Positions 29,744 through 38,592 of a stretch of 57,650 nt of DNA are shown here, piece by piece. Location: positions 1-57,650 of the forward strand of contig QNBH01000002.1 of NCBI GenBank assembly GCA_003645645.1. The letters run 5' to 3'. The notes beneath the pieces were generated by a model, which had not been told where the DNA came from, searched no databases, and saw only the letters and a list, made by a program, of their open reading frames with translations. Positions within the stretch are counted from its first letter, which is position 1; each line of letters begins with the position of its first letter. The translations under genes and the position numbers were made by a program. Origin of the DNA: Spirochaetota bacterium. GTDB lineage: Bacteria; Spirochaetota; Spirochaetia; SPDA01; B32-G16.

Positions 29744-30613
29744 ATGAAAAAAACACCAATTCTTCTGATGCTTCTTGCACTCTTAATACTGGCAGCGTTT
29801 TCCATCTATCCGGTTTTTAACGCTTTCCGCTTGAGTCTTTTCGACATGGGACTTCTCCAGAGAGAAGTTACATTCGTGGGATTAAAAAATTATTCGGTTC
29901 TGTTAAGCGATCCACTTTTTTACAACTCCCTTAAGGCGACTCTTTTATTTGCAGGAGGTAGTGTGGCTATTCAGTACTTCCTGGGGCTGTTTCTGGCCAC
30001 TCTTTTAAGCACCCAGGATCTCAAGGGGATTCGCTTTTTCCGTTCATCCTTTATACTTCCCTATACGCTTTCCGAGCTTGTGGTTGCACTGGTATGGCTT
30101 CATATTTATGACAGCAATTTCGGAGTCTTGAACGGCTTTGTCAACGCCCTTGGGGTTCCCGTTCAAAGATGGCTCTTCGACTGGGCTATGCCTGCAGTAA
30201 TCGTGGCCAACTGCTGGTGGGGGAGTACCTTTTCCATGCTTCTGCTGGAATCCGCCATGAAGGGGATTCCAGCTGAGCTCTACGAGGCTGCAAAGGTGGA
30301 TGGAGCAAGTGGATTACAACAGTTTTTTAAAATTACCCTTCCCAGCCTCCATTATGTATCGATGCTTAATCTTATAATGATAACTCTTCTTACGATCAAT
30401 GCCTTCGGCATTGTATTTGTTCTTACTTTCGGAGGTCCTCAAAATGCAACGGATGTTATCGGCATGTACATGTGGCGCAATGCCTTTCGATTTATGGATC
30501 TGGGTTACGGGGCGACCCTGGCCGTGGTGATTTTTATCTTTAACATTATTATTACCCTGCTCTATATACGGGTTTTCGGAAAGGAGACCCTTAAAGGGAG
30601 TGTTTCGAAATGA
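29744..30613 (+). CDS. ABC sugar transporter permease (MalF-like)
   Basis: EAA loop 'LYEAAKVDGASGLQQFFKITLPSL'; start reassigned to ATG 29744 preceded by GGAG. Confidence 0.92.
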   Translation: MKKTPILLMLLALLILAAFSIYPVFNAFRLSLFDMGLLQREVTFVGLKNYSVLLSDPLFYNSLKATLLFAGGSVAIQYFLGLFLATLLSTQDLKGIRFFRSSFILPYTLSELVVALVWLHIYDSNFGVLNGFVNALGVPVQRWLFDWAMPAVIVANCWWGSTFSMLLLESAMKGIPAELYEAAKVDGASGLQQFFKITLPSLHYVSMLNLIMITLLTINAFGIVFVLTFGGPQNATDVIGMYMWRNAFRFMDLGYGATLAVVIFIFNIIITLLYIRVFGKETLKGSVSK

Positions 30614-31455
30614 TCTTCTATTCCGCAGAAAGATTTTACAGAAAAATAGTTTATCTTCTACTCTTCTTTTTTACAATCTTTTTTTTGTTTCCCATCCTGT
30701 GGATGTTTATAATTTCCCTCAAACCGGTATCCCAACTGTACAGGTTTCCCCCTCACATAATACCAAGGCCGCCGGTTTTAAAAAATTATGTTTACTCATT
30801 CATCAACATCGGTATCGGGCGAAACCTCTTTAACAGTCTGATTCTCACCCTTGGAACTCTTGCCGTAAGCATTCCTGTAAGCATACCTGCCGCTTACGCA
30901 CTGTCCAAGTTCAGGTTCAGATTTCAATCGGTTTTACTCCTGGGTATCCTGGGCACGCAGATGATTCCGGGTATGGCTTCGCTTGTTCCGCTTTTCGATA
31001 TTCTTAAGAGCTTCAAGCTTCTCGATAGCTTTATCGGGCTGATTTTTATCTATACTGCCAGAACTCTTCCCCTCAATATCTGGATATTCAAAGGGTTTTT
31101 CGACACCATACCCAACGATCTCTTCGAAGCCGCTCTGGTTGACGGATGTACCCAGTTTCAATCAATGCGGTACATCATGGTTCCCCTTGTTCTTCCGGGT
31201 ATGGCGGCGGCTTCCATGTTTACGATAATGCAAAGCTGGATTGAGTTTATCGTTCCGCTTACCATGCTCTTCAGTGAGGAGAAGCTTCCCTTTCCGGTTG
31301 CCGTGTACAAGTTTATGGGAAGCCCAATTATGGGGACCAACTATGGGGCAATATTCGCATCGGCAGCAGTGGGTTCTTTACCAATACTGATGTTGTTTAT
31401 CATATTTCAACGCTACTTTATAAAGGGCTTAACAGCCGGTGCTGTAAAAGAGTAG
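30610..31455 (+). CDS. ABC sugar transporter permease (MalG-like)
   Basis: EAA loop 'LFEAALVDGCTQFQSMRYIMVPLVLPG'; C-term 'RYFIKGLTAGAVKE'. Confidence 0.93.
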   Translation: MIFYSAERFYRKIVYLLLFFFTIFFLFPILWMFIISLKPVSQLYRFPPHIIPRPPVLKNYVYSFINIGIGRNLFNSLILTLGTLAVSIPVSIPAAYALSKFRFRFQSVLLLGILGTQMIPGMASLVPLFDILKSFKLLDSFIGLIFIYTARTLPLNIWIFKGFFDTIPNDLFEAALVDGCTQFQSMRYIMVPLVLPGMAAASMFTIMQSWIEFIVPLTMLFSEEKLPFPVAVYKFMGSPIMGTNYGAIFASAAVGSLPILMLFIIFQRYFIKGLTAGAVKE

Positions 31456-31593
31456 GGTTTGCGTTGCTTTATCGAGAGTCTGAAAGCAGGAGCGGTGAAG
31501 GAGCAGGACGTGCATTTTCGTTACTTTATCAAAAGCCTGAAAGCAGGAGCGGTAAAGGAATCACAGAGGTTATACGGACAAGGGGAGGCATAA
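31453..31593 (+). repeat. In-frame continuation after TAG: two degenerate tandem copies of permease C-terminal tail
   Basis: Frame reads '*GLRCFIESLKAGAVKEQDVHFRYFIKSLKAGAVKESQRLYGQGEA*'. Confidence 0.85.
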
Positions 31594-31620
31594 GAATAAC
31601 CATAGAAATGGAGGAAATAG

Positions 31621-32457
31621 GTGAAACAACCTGGTGAGAGAGAAAAAATTAAAGTGGCTCTTATTCAGATGGACAGCAAGCCCAAAGAAAAGGAGCATAA
31701 TATCTCCCACGCAAAGGAACTTATAAGGAATAACGCAGTTGATGCAGAGTTTGTCTGTCTTCCCGAGCTATTTTCCACAGGTTATAACTTAAACCTGATG
31801 GGGGATTCCTTCTATGAGCTTGCAGAGACCATACCCGGCCCTACTACAGAAGAGTTTGGGAGGCTTGCAAGAGAGCGGAGCCTGGCCATACTCGGCACAA
31901 TAGTAGAAGCCGATTCCATCAGAAAAGGAGTTCTCTACGATACCACTTTCCTCATCGATTCCTCGGGAAATCTGGCAGGTAAATACAGAAAAACGCATCT
32001 CTACCCTGCAGAACACAGCTATTTCCGTCCGGGGAGCAAACTCCCGGTTTTTGAGCTGGAGGGTATAAAAACCGGGGTGGCTATTTGTTTTGAACATGCC
32101 TTTCCACAGATCTTTACCATCCTCGCGCTTAAAGGGGCTCTGATGATTTTCATACCCTCAGCAGTTCCGACCGGTTACGAATATCTGCTTAACTTACGAT
32201 CGAGGGCAAGAGCACAGGACAATCAGCTTTTTATAGCCGCGGTTAACCGGGTTGGGAAAGAGGGAGAGATTTCTTTCTGCGGACTCAGTAAGATCATCAA
32301 TCCCAGAGGGGAGGTGATAGCAGAAGGAGACGGCAGTAGAGAGCAGGTGGTGGTAGGAGAGATTGATCTAAACCTCATCCTTAAAGAACGAAAACAGGAA
32401 CCTTTCTTCAGGGCGATGCGGCCGGAGCTTTACCGCCCTCTGGTTAAGCCTCTGTAG
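31621..32457 (+). CDS. Carbon-nitrogen hydrolase (nitrilase superfamily)
   Basis: E-K-C triad contexts 'CLPELFSTGY', 'YRKTHLYPAEHSYF', 'GVAICFEHAFPQIF'; GTG start. Confidence 0.9.
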   Translation: MKQPGEREKIKVALIQMDSKPKEKEHNISHAKELIRNNAVDAEFVCLPELFSTGYNLNLMGDSFYELAETIPGPTTEEFGRLARERSLAILGTIVEADSIRKGVLYDTTFLIDSSGNLAGKYRKTHLYPAEHSYFRPGSKLPVFELEGIKTGVAICFEHAFPQIFTILALKGALMIFIPSAVPTGYEYLLNLRSRARAQDNQLFIAAVNRVGKEGEISFCGLSKIINPRGEVIAEGDGSREQVVVGEIDLNLILKERKQEPFFRAMRPELYRPLVKPL

Positions 32458-32537
32458 CCTTTAAGGTATCATACTGAATTGACAATCATCGCTGTGTAAA
32501 GTTATATTTTATTGAGTCGATAACCACAGGAGCCAGA

Positions 32538-34037
32538 GTGTTCGAAATAGATAAAAGTGTACCCATTCCCCTATATTATCAGTTAAAACAAATTATAATG
32601 AAAAAAATAGAAACCGGGGAGTACAAACCCAACGACAGGCTGCCCACCGAGCACGAGCTTTGCAGCATGCTCGGAATGAGCCGCACACCGGTACGCCAGG
32701 CTCTTACAGAACTGACCCACGAGGGTATACTTTACCGCAGACCGGGTCAGGGTACTTTTGTAAGCGATTTCTCCCTCTCACCATCAAGGGATATTATGCG
32801 AATAAGGGTGCTTGTCCCGGAAGATAAATGGGCTACGCCTCTGGAAAAAGCAGTAAGCCAGTGGAATGAAGCCCATTCGGAGAGGCAGGTAAAACTCAAC
32901 TTACTGCTTGTAGGCTATCCGGAACTGCATTTCAAGATAAAAAGCGCCCTAACCAGCGGATCGCCTCCCGATTTCTTTCTTCTGGACTCTGTTTCCGTGC
33001 CCAACCTTGCAAAGGAAGGTTTCTTAAAACCTCTCGATGAGATCGACCCCCTGTGGATTGAAAATGATTACAGGAGGGATTTTTTCCCCGTGTTCGTGGA
33101 GGAGAGCACTTACCAGGGGCACATCTACGCCATCCCCGCCCAGACTGATATGGCTCTCATCTGGTACAGAAGGGATTGGTTTAAAATGGAGGGTATGGAG
33201 CCGCCCGGTACATGGGAAGAACTGGTTAAGACTGCAGAACATTTCAAGAAGCCTTCTGTAAGAAAGAAGTACGGGCTTAAAGAGTATCCCCTTGGTTTTC
33301 CTGGAGGCCTTAAGGCCGGTGAGACCATAACCTATTTCTTTTTACCCTTTCTATGGTCTACCGGCGGGGATGTTCTCTCAAACGGAAGAGTGGTTTTTGA
33401 CAGCGAGGCTTCAAGGCGCGCCTTAAGCTTCCTGAGGGATCTTGTATGGAAACACAGGGTTGAGTCGCCGGAAGTTGTAAGCTACGAGTGGGATAAAACT
33501 CCCAAGCTTTTTGCCAAGGGAGAGTTCGCACTTGCCATCGGAGGGAGCTACGAGAGCAGTATCATCCGGGAGGTGAGCGGTTTCGGTGATGAGGAGTTTA
33601 GAAAAAGAGTCGGGTTTGTTCCCATTCCCGCTAGCCCGGGAGGAAGGTGCACCACGACAGCCGGCGGAATGGCCTATGCCGTATCGGCGAATGCCCACGA
33701 TCCCGAGCTTGTGCTTAATATCCTCAAGATTACAACCGGGGAGAGATTTATGCGCGCTTTCTGCCTTTCCACCGGACAAAACCCTCCCCGCATTTCGGTA
33801 CAAAGATCCCTGGATCCCGAAAAAAATTGGTTTTTATTTAAGACTTCCGCCATGATTTACAACGCCAGGGTGCGTCCCCTTACCCCCGAGTACAGAAGGA
33901 TTTCGGAACAGCTTCAAGTCCTGCTGGAAAATACAATATCCGGTAAAATGGATGTGGATGAGGCTGTAAGAAGAACGGCCTGCAATCTTGAGAAGATTAT
34001 AGGAGGCGATAGCCCGATCTCAGATAACGCCACTTAG
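32538..34037 (+). CDS. GntR-type HTH fused to ABC solute-binding-protein domain (cytoplasmic one-component regulator)
   Basis: N-term 'PLYYQLKQIIMKKIETGEYKPNDRLPTEHELCSMLGMSRTPVRQALTELTHEGILYRRPGQGTFV'; C-term ~420 aa closely resembles SBP 28326..29648; no signal peptide. Confidence 0.95.
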   Translation: MFEIDKSVPIPLYYQLKQIIMKKIETGEYKPNDRLPTEHELCSMLGMSRTPVRQALTELTHEGILYRRPGQGTFVSDFSLSPSRDIMRIRVLVPEDKWATPLEKAVSQWNEAHSERQVKLNLLLVGYPELHFKIKSALTSGSPPDFFLLDSVSVPNLAKEGFLKPLDEIDPLWIENDYRRDFFPVFVEESTYQGHIYAIPAQTDMALIWYRRDWFKMEGMEPPGTWEELVKTAEHFKKPSVRKKYGLKEYPLGFPGGLKAGETITYFFLPFLWSTGGDVLSNGRVVFDSEASRRALSFLRDLVWKHRVESPEVVSYEWDKTPKLFAKGEFALAIGGSYESSIIREVSGFGDEEFRKRVGFVPIPASPGGRCTTTAGGMAYAVSANAHDPELVLNILKITTGERFMRAFCLSTGQNPPRISVQRSLDPEKNWFLFKTSAMIYNARVRPLTPEYRRISEQLQVLLENTISGKMDVDEAVRRTACNLEKIIGGDSPISDNAT

Positions 34038-34062
34038 GTTGCTTTTTTGGCTGGCAGGAGGG

Positions 34063-37000
34063 TTATTCTTTAAAAAAAGCAAGCAGGTAGTCATCCGTTC
34101 GCTTGCGTATACGGGCAAGGTTAAGCTTAAAACCGGTTTCCCTTAAAACCCTGTCCAACTCTTTTTGCCGGCTTTTAGAGGCTCTTTCCCTATCCAGATG
34201 GTGAAGCTTTCTCTCAAGGTAGAGAACGGATAGTTTTGTCTCGAGCAATTCCCGCTTCAAAGTGGATAATCGGCTCCTCTTCTCCCATAGGCGAAGCTCT
34301 TTGGTATGGGTATCTTTTGTTTTAGCTTCTGTCTCTTCCAGTTTTTTAAGCTCTGCCGCAAGTTTCTCTGCTCTTTTTCTTTCTATAATAAGGTCTTCTT
34401 CTGTTACTGCGGGTTGGGAGACGTATCGTGAGAAGAGATTTCTTGCGGCATTCAAAGCCGCAGGAGATACATACTCCAGTAACCTGAAACCACACCCCTC
34501 CAGTGTTTTTGCTGACGCTCCTGCTTTACCATATTTTGTACGAGCGTTATCCGTCCCGAATGTATCTCCCCTTTCAATATCGAGCAGGACTGTAGCAATC
34601 TTTTTAGCACCCAGGGAAACTGTTAATGTATTTCCATCAACGGGATACACCCTGTATTCTTTACCTTCATTTAAATTGGCCATCCATGCCCTCTTTATTC
34701 TTAAAGCAGAATGCAGGGTAGCAGGAATAGAACAAGGTGAAGGATTGAAAAGGCGGATAAGAACTGCTTCCCCATCCTCTGTAATTTTAACTGCAGATTC
34801 CCTTATGACATTGCCGGGGGAAAGAACCCTTAAAAAGCCCTCGGGAGACGCAAAACCGTGAGGATAATCTTCTTCTTCGGCTCTTTTGCTTCTGGAACGA
34901 ATACCGGCAAGATAACCCCCGGCGGGTTCTATTACCAGGAGAGGTGTGTTAAACTCTTCAGCCAGCCTGCCCACCTCTCCCCCTTCCCAGTTTCCTGTGT
35001 GCGGGTACAGGGCGAAGCGGAATACCATATCTCTCAAGCACTGTGCACCTGGTGTGTAGATTGCGGGCCCTGCATCTCCTACACGCCCCTTGAGGTCTCC
35101 TCTTGCAAGCCAGCCAACCGATCTGAACAGAGTAAGTGCAATCGTGCTTCTTTCGGGAAGTATCTCGTATTCGGGAAGCCCCCTGTTTATAACTGCAAGA
35201 CCGCGTCTTCCGTCGGAGAGATCAACGAAACGGGTCTGAGGGAAGGTAGTTACCGGCTCAGGCTCACGTGCACCCAGGAGAATTTTCTTTAATTCGGGGG
35301 GGATTTCATCGTCTTTATACGGTTCGGGTATGATGGGATGGGAGACCACGTCAAACTGAGTCTCAGCAATGGAGATTTCGGTTCTAATATCTGTAGGGAA
35401 GATAACCCTGAGTCTGTGATCTTTTACGGTATTACGGAGGATGACGGTGAACCTGATAAGGGGTGAGTCGGCGGATACTGTTATAAAAGTAATTACCGGA
35501 AGGATGGTGGTTTGAGGGCTTCTTCTTTCTCGATCCGGGCTTAAAGCCTCAGGTAAGACCAGTTCGGTTGTAATTTTTACAGTGGCAAGGAGAGGCCCTT
35601 CCGACAGAAGCTCAAACCCAGCCTTACCCCCTGCACTTGAGTAAAGGATATCCGAAAGGGGAGGAGAGTAGTTGTATGTATCCCCCGCATCACCGGAATC
35701 CTCGAACATAAAAAGGCCGGTATAGGTGAAGCCCCTCTCTTTATCGACTAAGTCGATCGTACCATCATCTTTAATAAAGAGTGTATGCCAGGGCGAGTCT
35801 ATACGTCTCTCTTTTTTTGAGACACTGATTTTCTCAGGCAGAGTTCCCCCGGCTGACACGGAAGTTGATGGCTCAACAAATCTTACAGATCTAAATCCTA
35901 AAGGCGGTGTCTCAGGAATAAAAACATGGAGAGCGCCGGTTTTATCTTTTGAGAACGGTAAAATCTCTCCTCTTTCATCGACCGGCACCAAACTTTCACC
36001 GGCGGAATCGGCCGAACTCCCCTTTTCAGAGAGATCAAAGATTACAATTCCCGTTCTCGGGTGAAGCGATGGGTTAAAAACCAGAAACTCTTTATCGACT
36101 TCCCTTCTCCCGGCAGTGAGAAGCTTGAGGGCATTTCCTATAATCTGACTACACTCCCCTTTTACCTCGGAGAAGCGTCTCTCCATATCTTCATGCACTT
36201 CGTCTACACTGACTCCGCATATATTGTCATGGGGATGATTTTTAAGCAGGTTCCTCCATAAAAGGGTAAGTTCTTCCGATGGATAGTCTGCTCCCTTAAG
36301 CCAGGCCAGTGTACAGAGGGGTTCCGTGTAACGTTCGAGTAAGTTCTGGCAGAGATGGTTTTGCAGTTTTAGATACATTCGGGAAGAGAGAACTCCGGGA
36401 AAAACAGAGATGTATCTTCCACTGTAAAGGGTCCCGGCCAGTGTCTGGAGGCTTGGCTTATCTGCCAGCACGATACGGAGATAGTCTTCCGGCAGTATCT
36501 GCTTTGCCTGGAATCCGTTTTTTCTAAGCTCTTTAAGGACGGGCAGAATATTTTCCGGTTCTGTCTCCTGATCGTACCCGTTCATAAGGAGAAGATTCGG
36601 AGTTTCGGAGAAAGGGGTAAGCCTGTTGGCGATTTTTTCGACCCTCTTTGAGAGTATTTCTCTCTCTGAGAGAAGACGCATTCCGTTTCGGTAGCTGTCG
36701 AGAAGATAGATGCATGGAAGTACGGTTCCGTCGGGGGAGCTCCAGAGAAACTCTGTGCGTACCTTCTGCGGTTCCATCTCCACCCCCCGCCAGAGGAACA
36801 AACCCTTTATACCGAAACCGGCATGTATCTGGGGCGCCTGACTGATCTGACCGAAGTTATCCAGAAGCCATCCCGCTCTCATTGGTGAGCCTAAATCTCC
36901 TGCATCCTTAAAGCCGATGAGAAGGTTCCTGATGAGGGCTTCTCCGCCTGCAAGCTGCCAGTCCGGCTGGAGGTAGTAGGGGCCACCCGTAATTCTCCCC

Positions 37001-37332
37001 TCCCTGCAGTAGCGGGCAAGCCTTTCCTTTGCCTTCCCGGGGTTTTCTCCCAGTCGCTTAAGCTCTTCCAGATAGTCTTCTATCATGATCGTCTGGCCGT
37101 CCAGCACAAACCGGTACTCCGGTTCTTTGTCCAGCAGATCCAGAAGAGAATCGAAAAAAGAGATAAGCCACTCACAGGTATACCTGGCAGGGAGAAACCA
37201 TTCTCTATCCCAATGTGTATGAGAGATGAAAAAAAGCTTGTGGTTAATAGGGTCAGGTCTTGAAATTTGACTATTTTGCTTCATATTGATAAGGGCAGCT
37301 CCCTGGCGAAGGTTTATCTTAATTGCAAGCAC
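34063..37332 (-). CDS. Glycoside hydrolase family 38 alpha-mannosidase
   Basis: 'FFISHTHWDREWFLPARYT', 'FVLDGQTIMIEDYLE', 'RAGWLLDNFGQISQAPQI', 'LKNHPHDNICGVSVDEVHEDM'. Exact start uncertain (N-term overlaps a repeat). Confidence 0.92.
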   Translation of the reverse strand: MLAIKINLRQGAALINMKQNSQISRPDPINHKLFFISHTHWDREWFLPARYTCEWLISFFDSLLDLLDKEPEYRFVLDGQTIMIEDYLEELKRLGENPGKAKERLARYCREGRITGGPYYLQPDWQLAGGEALIRNLLIGFKDAGDLGSPMRAGWLLDNFGQISQAPQIHAGFGIKGLFLWRGVEMEPQKVRTEFLWSSPDGTVLPCIYLLDSYRNGMRLLSEREILSKRVEKIANRLTPFSETPNLLLMNGYDQETEPENILPVLKELRKNGFQAKQILPEDYLRIVLADKPSLQTLAGTLYSGRYISVFPGVLSSRMYLKLQNHLCQNLLERYTEPLCTLAWLKGADYPSEELTLLWRNLLKNHPHDNICGVSVDEVHEDMERRFSEVKGECSQIIGNALKLLTAGRREVDKEFLVFNPSLHPRTGIVIFDLSEKGSSADSAGESLVPVDERGEILPFSKDKTGALHVFIPETPPLGFRSVRFVEPSTSVSAGGTLPEKISVSKKERRIDSPWHTLFIKDDGTIDLVDKERGFTYTGLFMFEDSGDAGDTYNYSPPLSDILYSSAGGKAGFELLSEGPLLATVKITTELVLPEALSPDRERRSPQTTILPVITFITVSADSPLIRFTVILRNTVKDHRLRVIFPTDIRTEISIAETQFDVVSHPIIPEPYKDDEIPPELKKILLGAREPEPVTTFPQTRFVDLSDGRRGLAVINRGLPEYEILPERSTIALTLFRSVGWLARGDLKGRVGDAGPAIYTPGAQCLRDMVFRFALYPHTGNWEGGEVGRLAEEFNTPLLVIEPAGGYLAGIRSRSKRAEEEDYPHGFASPEGFLRVLSPGNVIRESAVKITEDGEAVLIRLFNPSPCSIPATLHSALRIKRAWMANLNEGKEYRVYPVDGNTLTVSLGAKKIATVLLDIERGDTFGTDNARTKYGKAGASAKTLEGCGFRLLEYVSPAALNAARNLFSRYVSQPAVTEEDLIIERKRAEKLAAELKKLEETEAKTKDTHTKELRLWEKRSRLSTLKRELLETKLSVLYLERKLHHLDRERASKSRQKELDRVLRETGFKLNLARIRKRTDDYLLAFFKE

Positions 37333-37389
37333 AATTTTCGATACACTTATAGATTATTTAAATATTCTGCAAAATTTCAAGACCTGGCA
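37251..37389. repeat. Inverted-repeat element with CAGGTCTTGAAATTT ends (RAYT/REP-like)
   Basis: GGGTCAGGTCTTGAAATTTGAC at ~37250-37271 and AAAATTTCAAGACCTGGCA at ~37372-37390; related sequence GGGGTCAGGTCTTGAATTTTGACATTTT at ~5357-5384. Confidence 0.7.
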
Positions 37390-37479
37390 AAAATTTTTTC
37401 TGAAAATTTCATTTTAAAAAGAATATTTCAGAAAGAGTATTGACAATCCGGTAAAGGTAGTTTATTCTGGTTAGTAACG

Positions 37480-38472
37480 GTGGATGATAAAGTTACTATC
37501 GAAAAAATAGCCCGGTATGCGGGTGTAAGTCCCAGTACGGTGAGCAGGGCGTTGAATCAGCCTGAGCTTGTAAAGGCAAGGACGAGAGAGAACGTCTACG
37601 AGGCGGTAGAGGAGCTTAAATACGTTCCCCCTGCTGTTAAACACGAAGGCACTGCAAAAACCGCCGTTATCGGTCTTGCTGTGCCCGATATAAAGCTCTC
37701 TTTTGTGGGTGAGCTTATAAGGGATATTCAACTGGAGCTTTCCTCAACTTCCTGCGATCTTCTCTTAATCGATATGAAAGGAGAGAGGCGGGTATCCCTC
37801 TTCTTTACCAGGAACTCCTTTTACAGAAAAAAGATCGACGCGGTTATCATCTTCTCTGCCATCCTGGATGAAGGAGGGGTAAACTTTTTTAATTCTGTAA
37901 ATATCCCCGTTGTATTGATGCAGTCCCGCTCCGGTGCTGCAAAATCTATCAGTACAAATAACTTTTTAGGGGGACATGATGCAACAGAGTATCTTCTAAG
38001 CAGAGGGTACAGAAAGATCGGCTTCGTGGGATGGAACTACCAGGATGACAGGCTGATGGGTAGATTCAACGGTTATAGAAGTGCCCTGGAGAAGGCAGGC
38101 ATTGAGTTTCAAGAAAGCATGGCCTGCTACGATACAATTGATGTAGAGGGAGGTTATAAAGCAACGGAGAGATTGCTGGAAGGGTTTAAACCGGATGCGG
38201 TTTTTTATTCTTGCGATGCCATGGCTGCAGGAGGGCTTAAGTTTTTTCGCACCCATAATTTCAAAGTGCCCGATGAAGTAGGGGTGATGGGTTTCGACAA
38301 TATTGAGCTGGCCTCTGCATTGGGTCTTACAACCATGAAACAGTTTATACGGGAAAAGGCTCGTATGGCCATATCCTATCTTATGGACAGGTTATCGGGC
38401 AATTCCAGAAAGCTCTTAAATGAGGAGATTTGCATAACTCCCCGGGTTGTAATCCGGGAGACTACAAGGTAA
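37480..38472 (+). CDS. LacI-family transcriptional regulator
   Basis: GTG start; 'VTIEKIARYAGVSPSTVSRALNQPELVKARTRENVYEAVEELKYVP'. Confidence 0.95.
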   Translation: MDDKVTIEKIARYAGVSPSTVSRALNQPELVKARTRENVYEAVEELKYVPPAVKHEGTAKTAVIGLAVPDIKLSFVGELIRDIQLELSSTSCDLLLIDMKGERRVSLFFTRNSFYRKKIDAVIIFSAILDEGGVNFFNSVNIPVVLMQSRSGAAKSISTNNFLGGHDATEYLLSRGYRKIGFVGWNYQDDRLMGRFNGYRSALEKAGIEFQESMACYDTIDVEGGYKATERLLEGFKPDAVFYSCDAMAAGGLKFFRTHNFKVPDEVGVMGFDNIELASALGLTTMKQFIREKARMAISYLMDRLSGNSRKLLNEEICITPRVVIRETTR

Positions 38473-38549
38473 ATATTTCCCCATTGAACGGCCTTCAATA
38501 GGCCGATCAACGGTGTACGCATGGTTACACAGAGGCGCGTTATAAGAAA

Positions 38550-38573
38550 TTTTTCCCTGTACAGGGAGAAAAA
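38550..38573. promoter_or_regulatory. Palindrome TTTTTCCCTGTACAGGGAGAAAAA upstream of SBP gene (operator or hairpin)
   Basis: CCCTGTACAGGG core palindrome within 45 bp of the SBP ATG. Confidence 0.5.
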
Positions 38574-38592
38574 TAAAAATAGGAGGTTTAAT

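Noticed and set aside
34262-34861. 199-aa plus-strand ORF
   Set aside because: Antisense to the GH38 alpha-mannosidase; no own domain signal or RBS.
35000-36800. Possible additional genes on + strand inside GH38 region
   Set aside because: All are short antisense frames within a clear 1089-aa minus-strand CDS.
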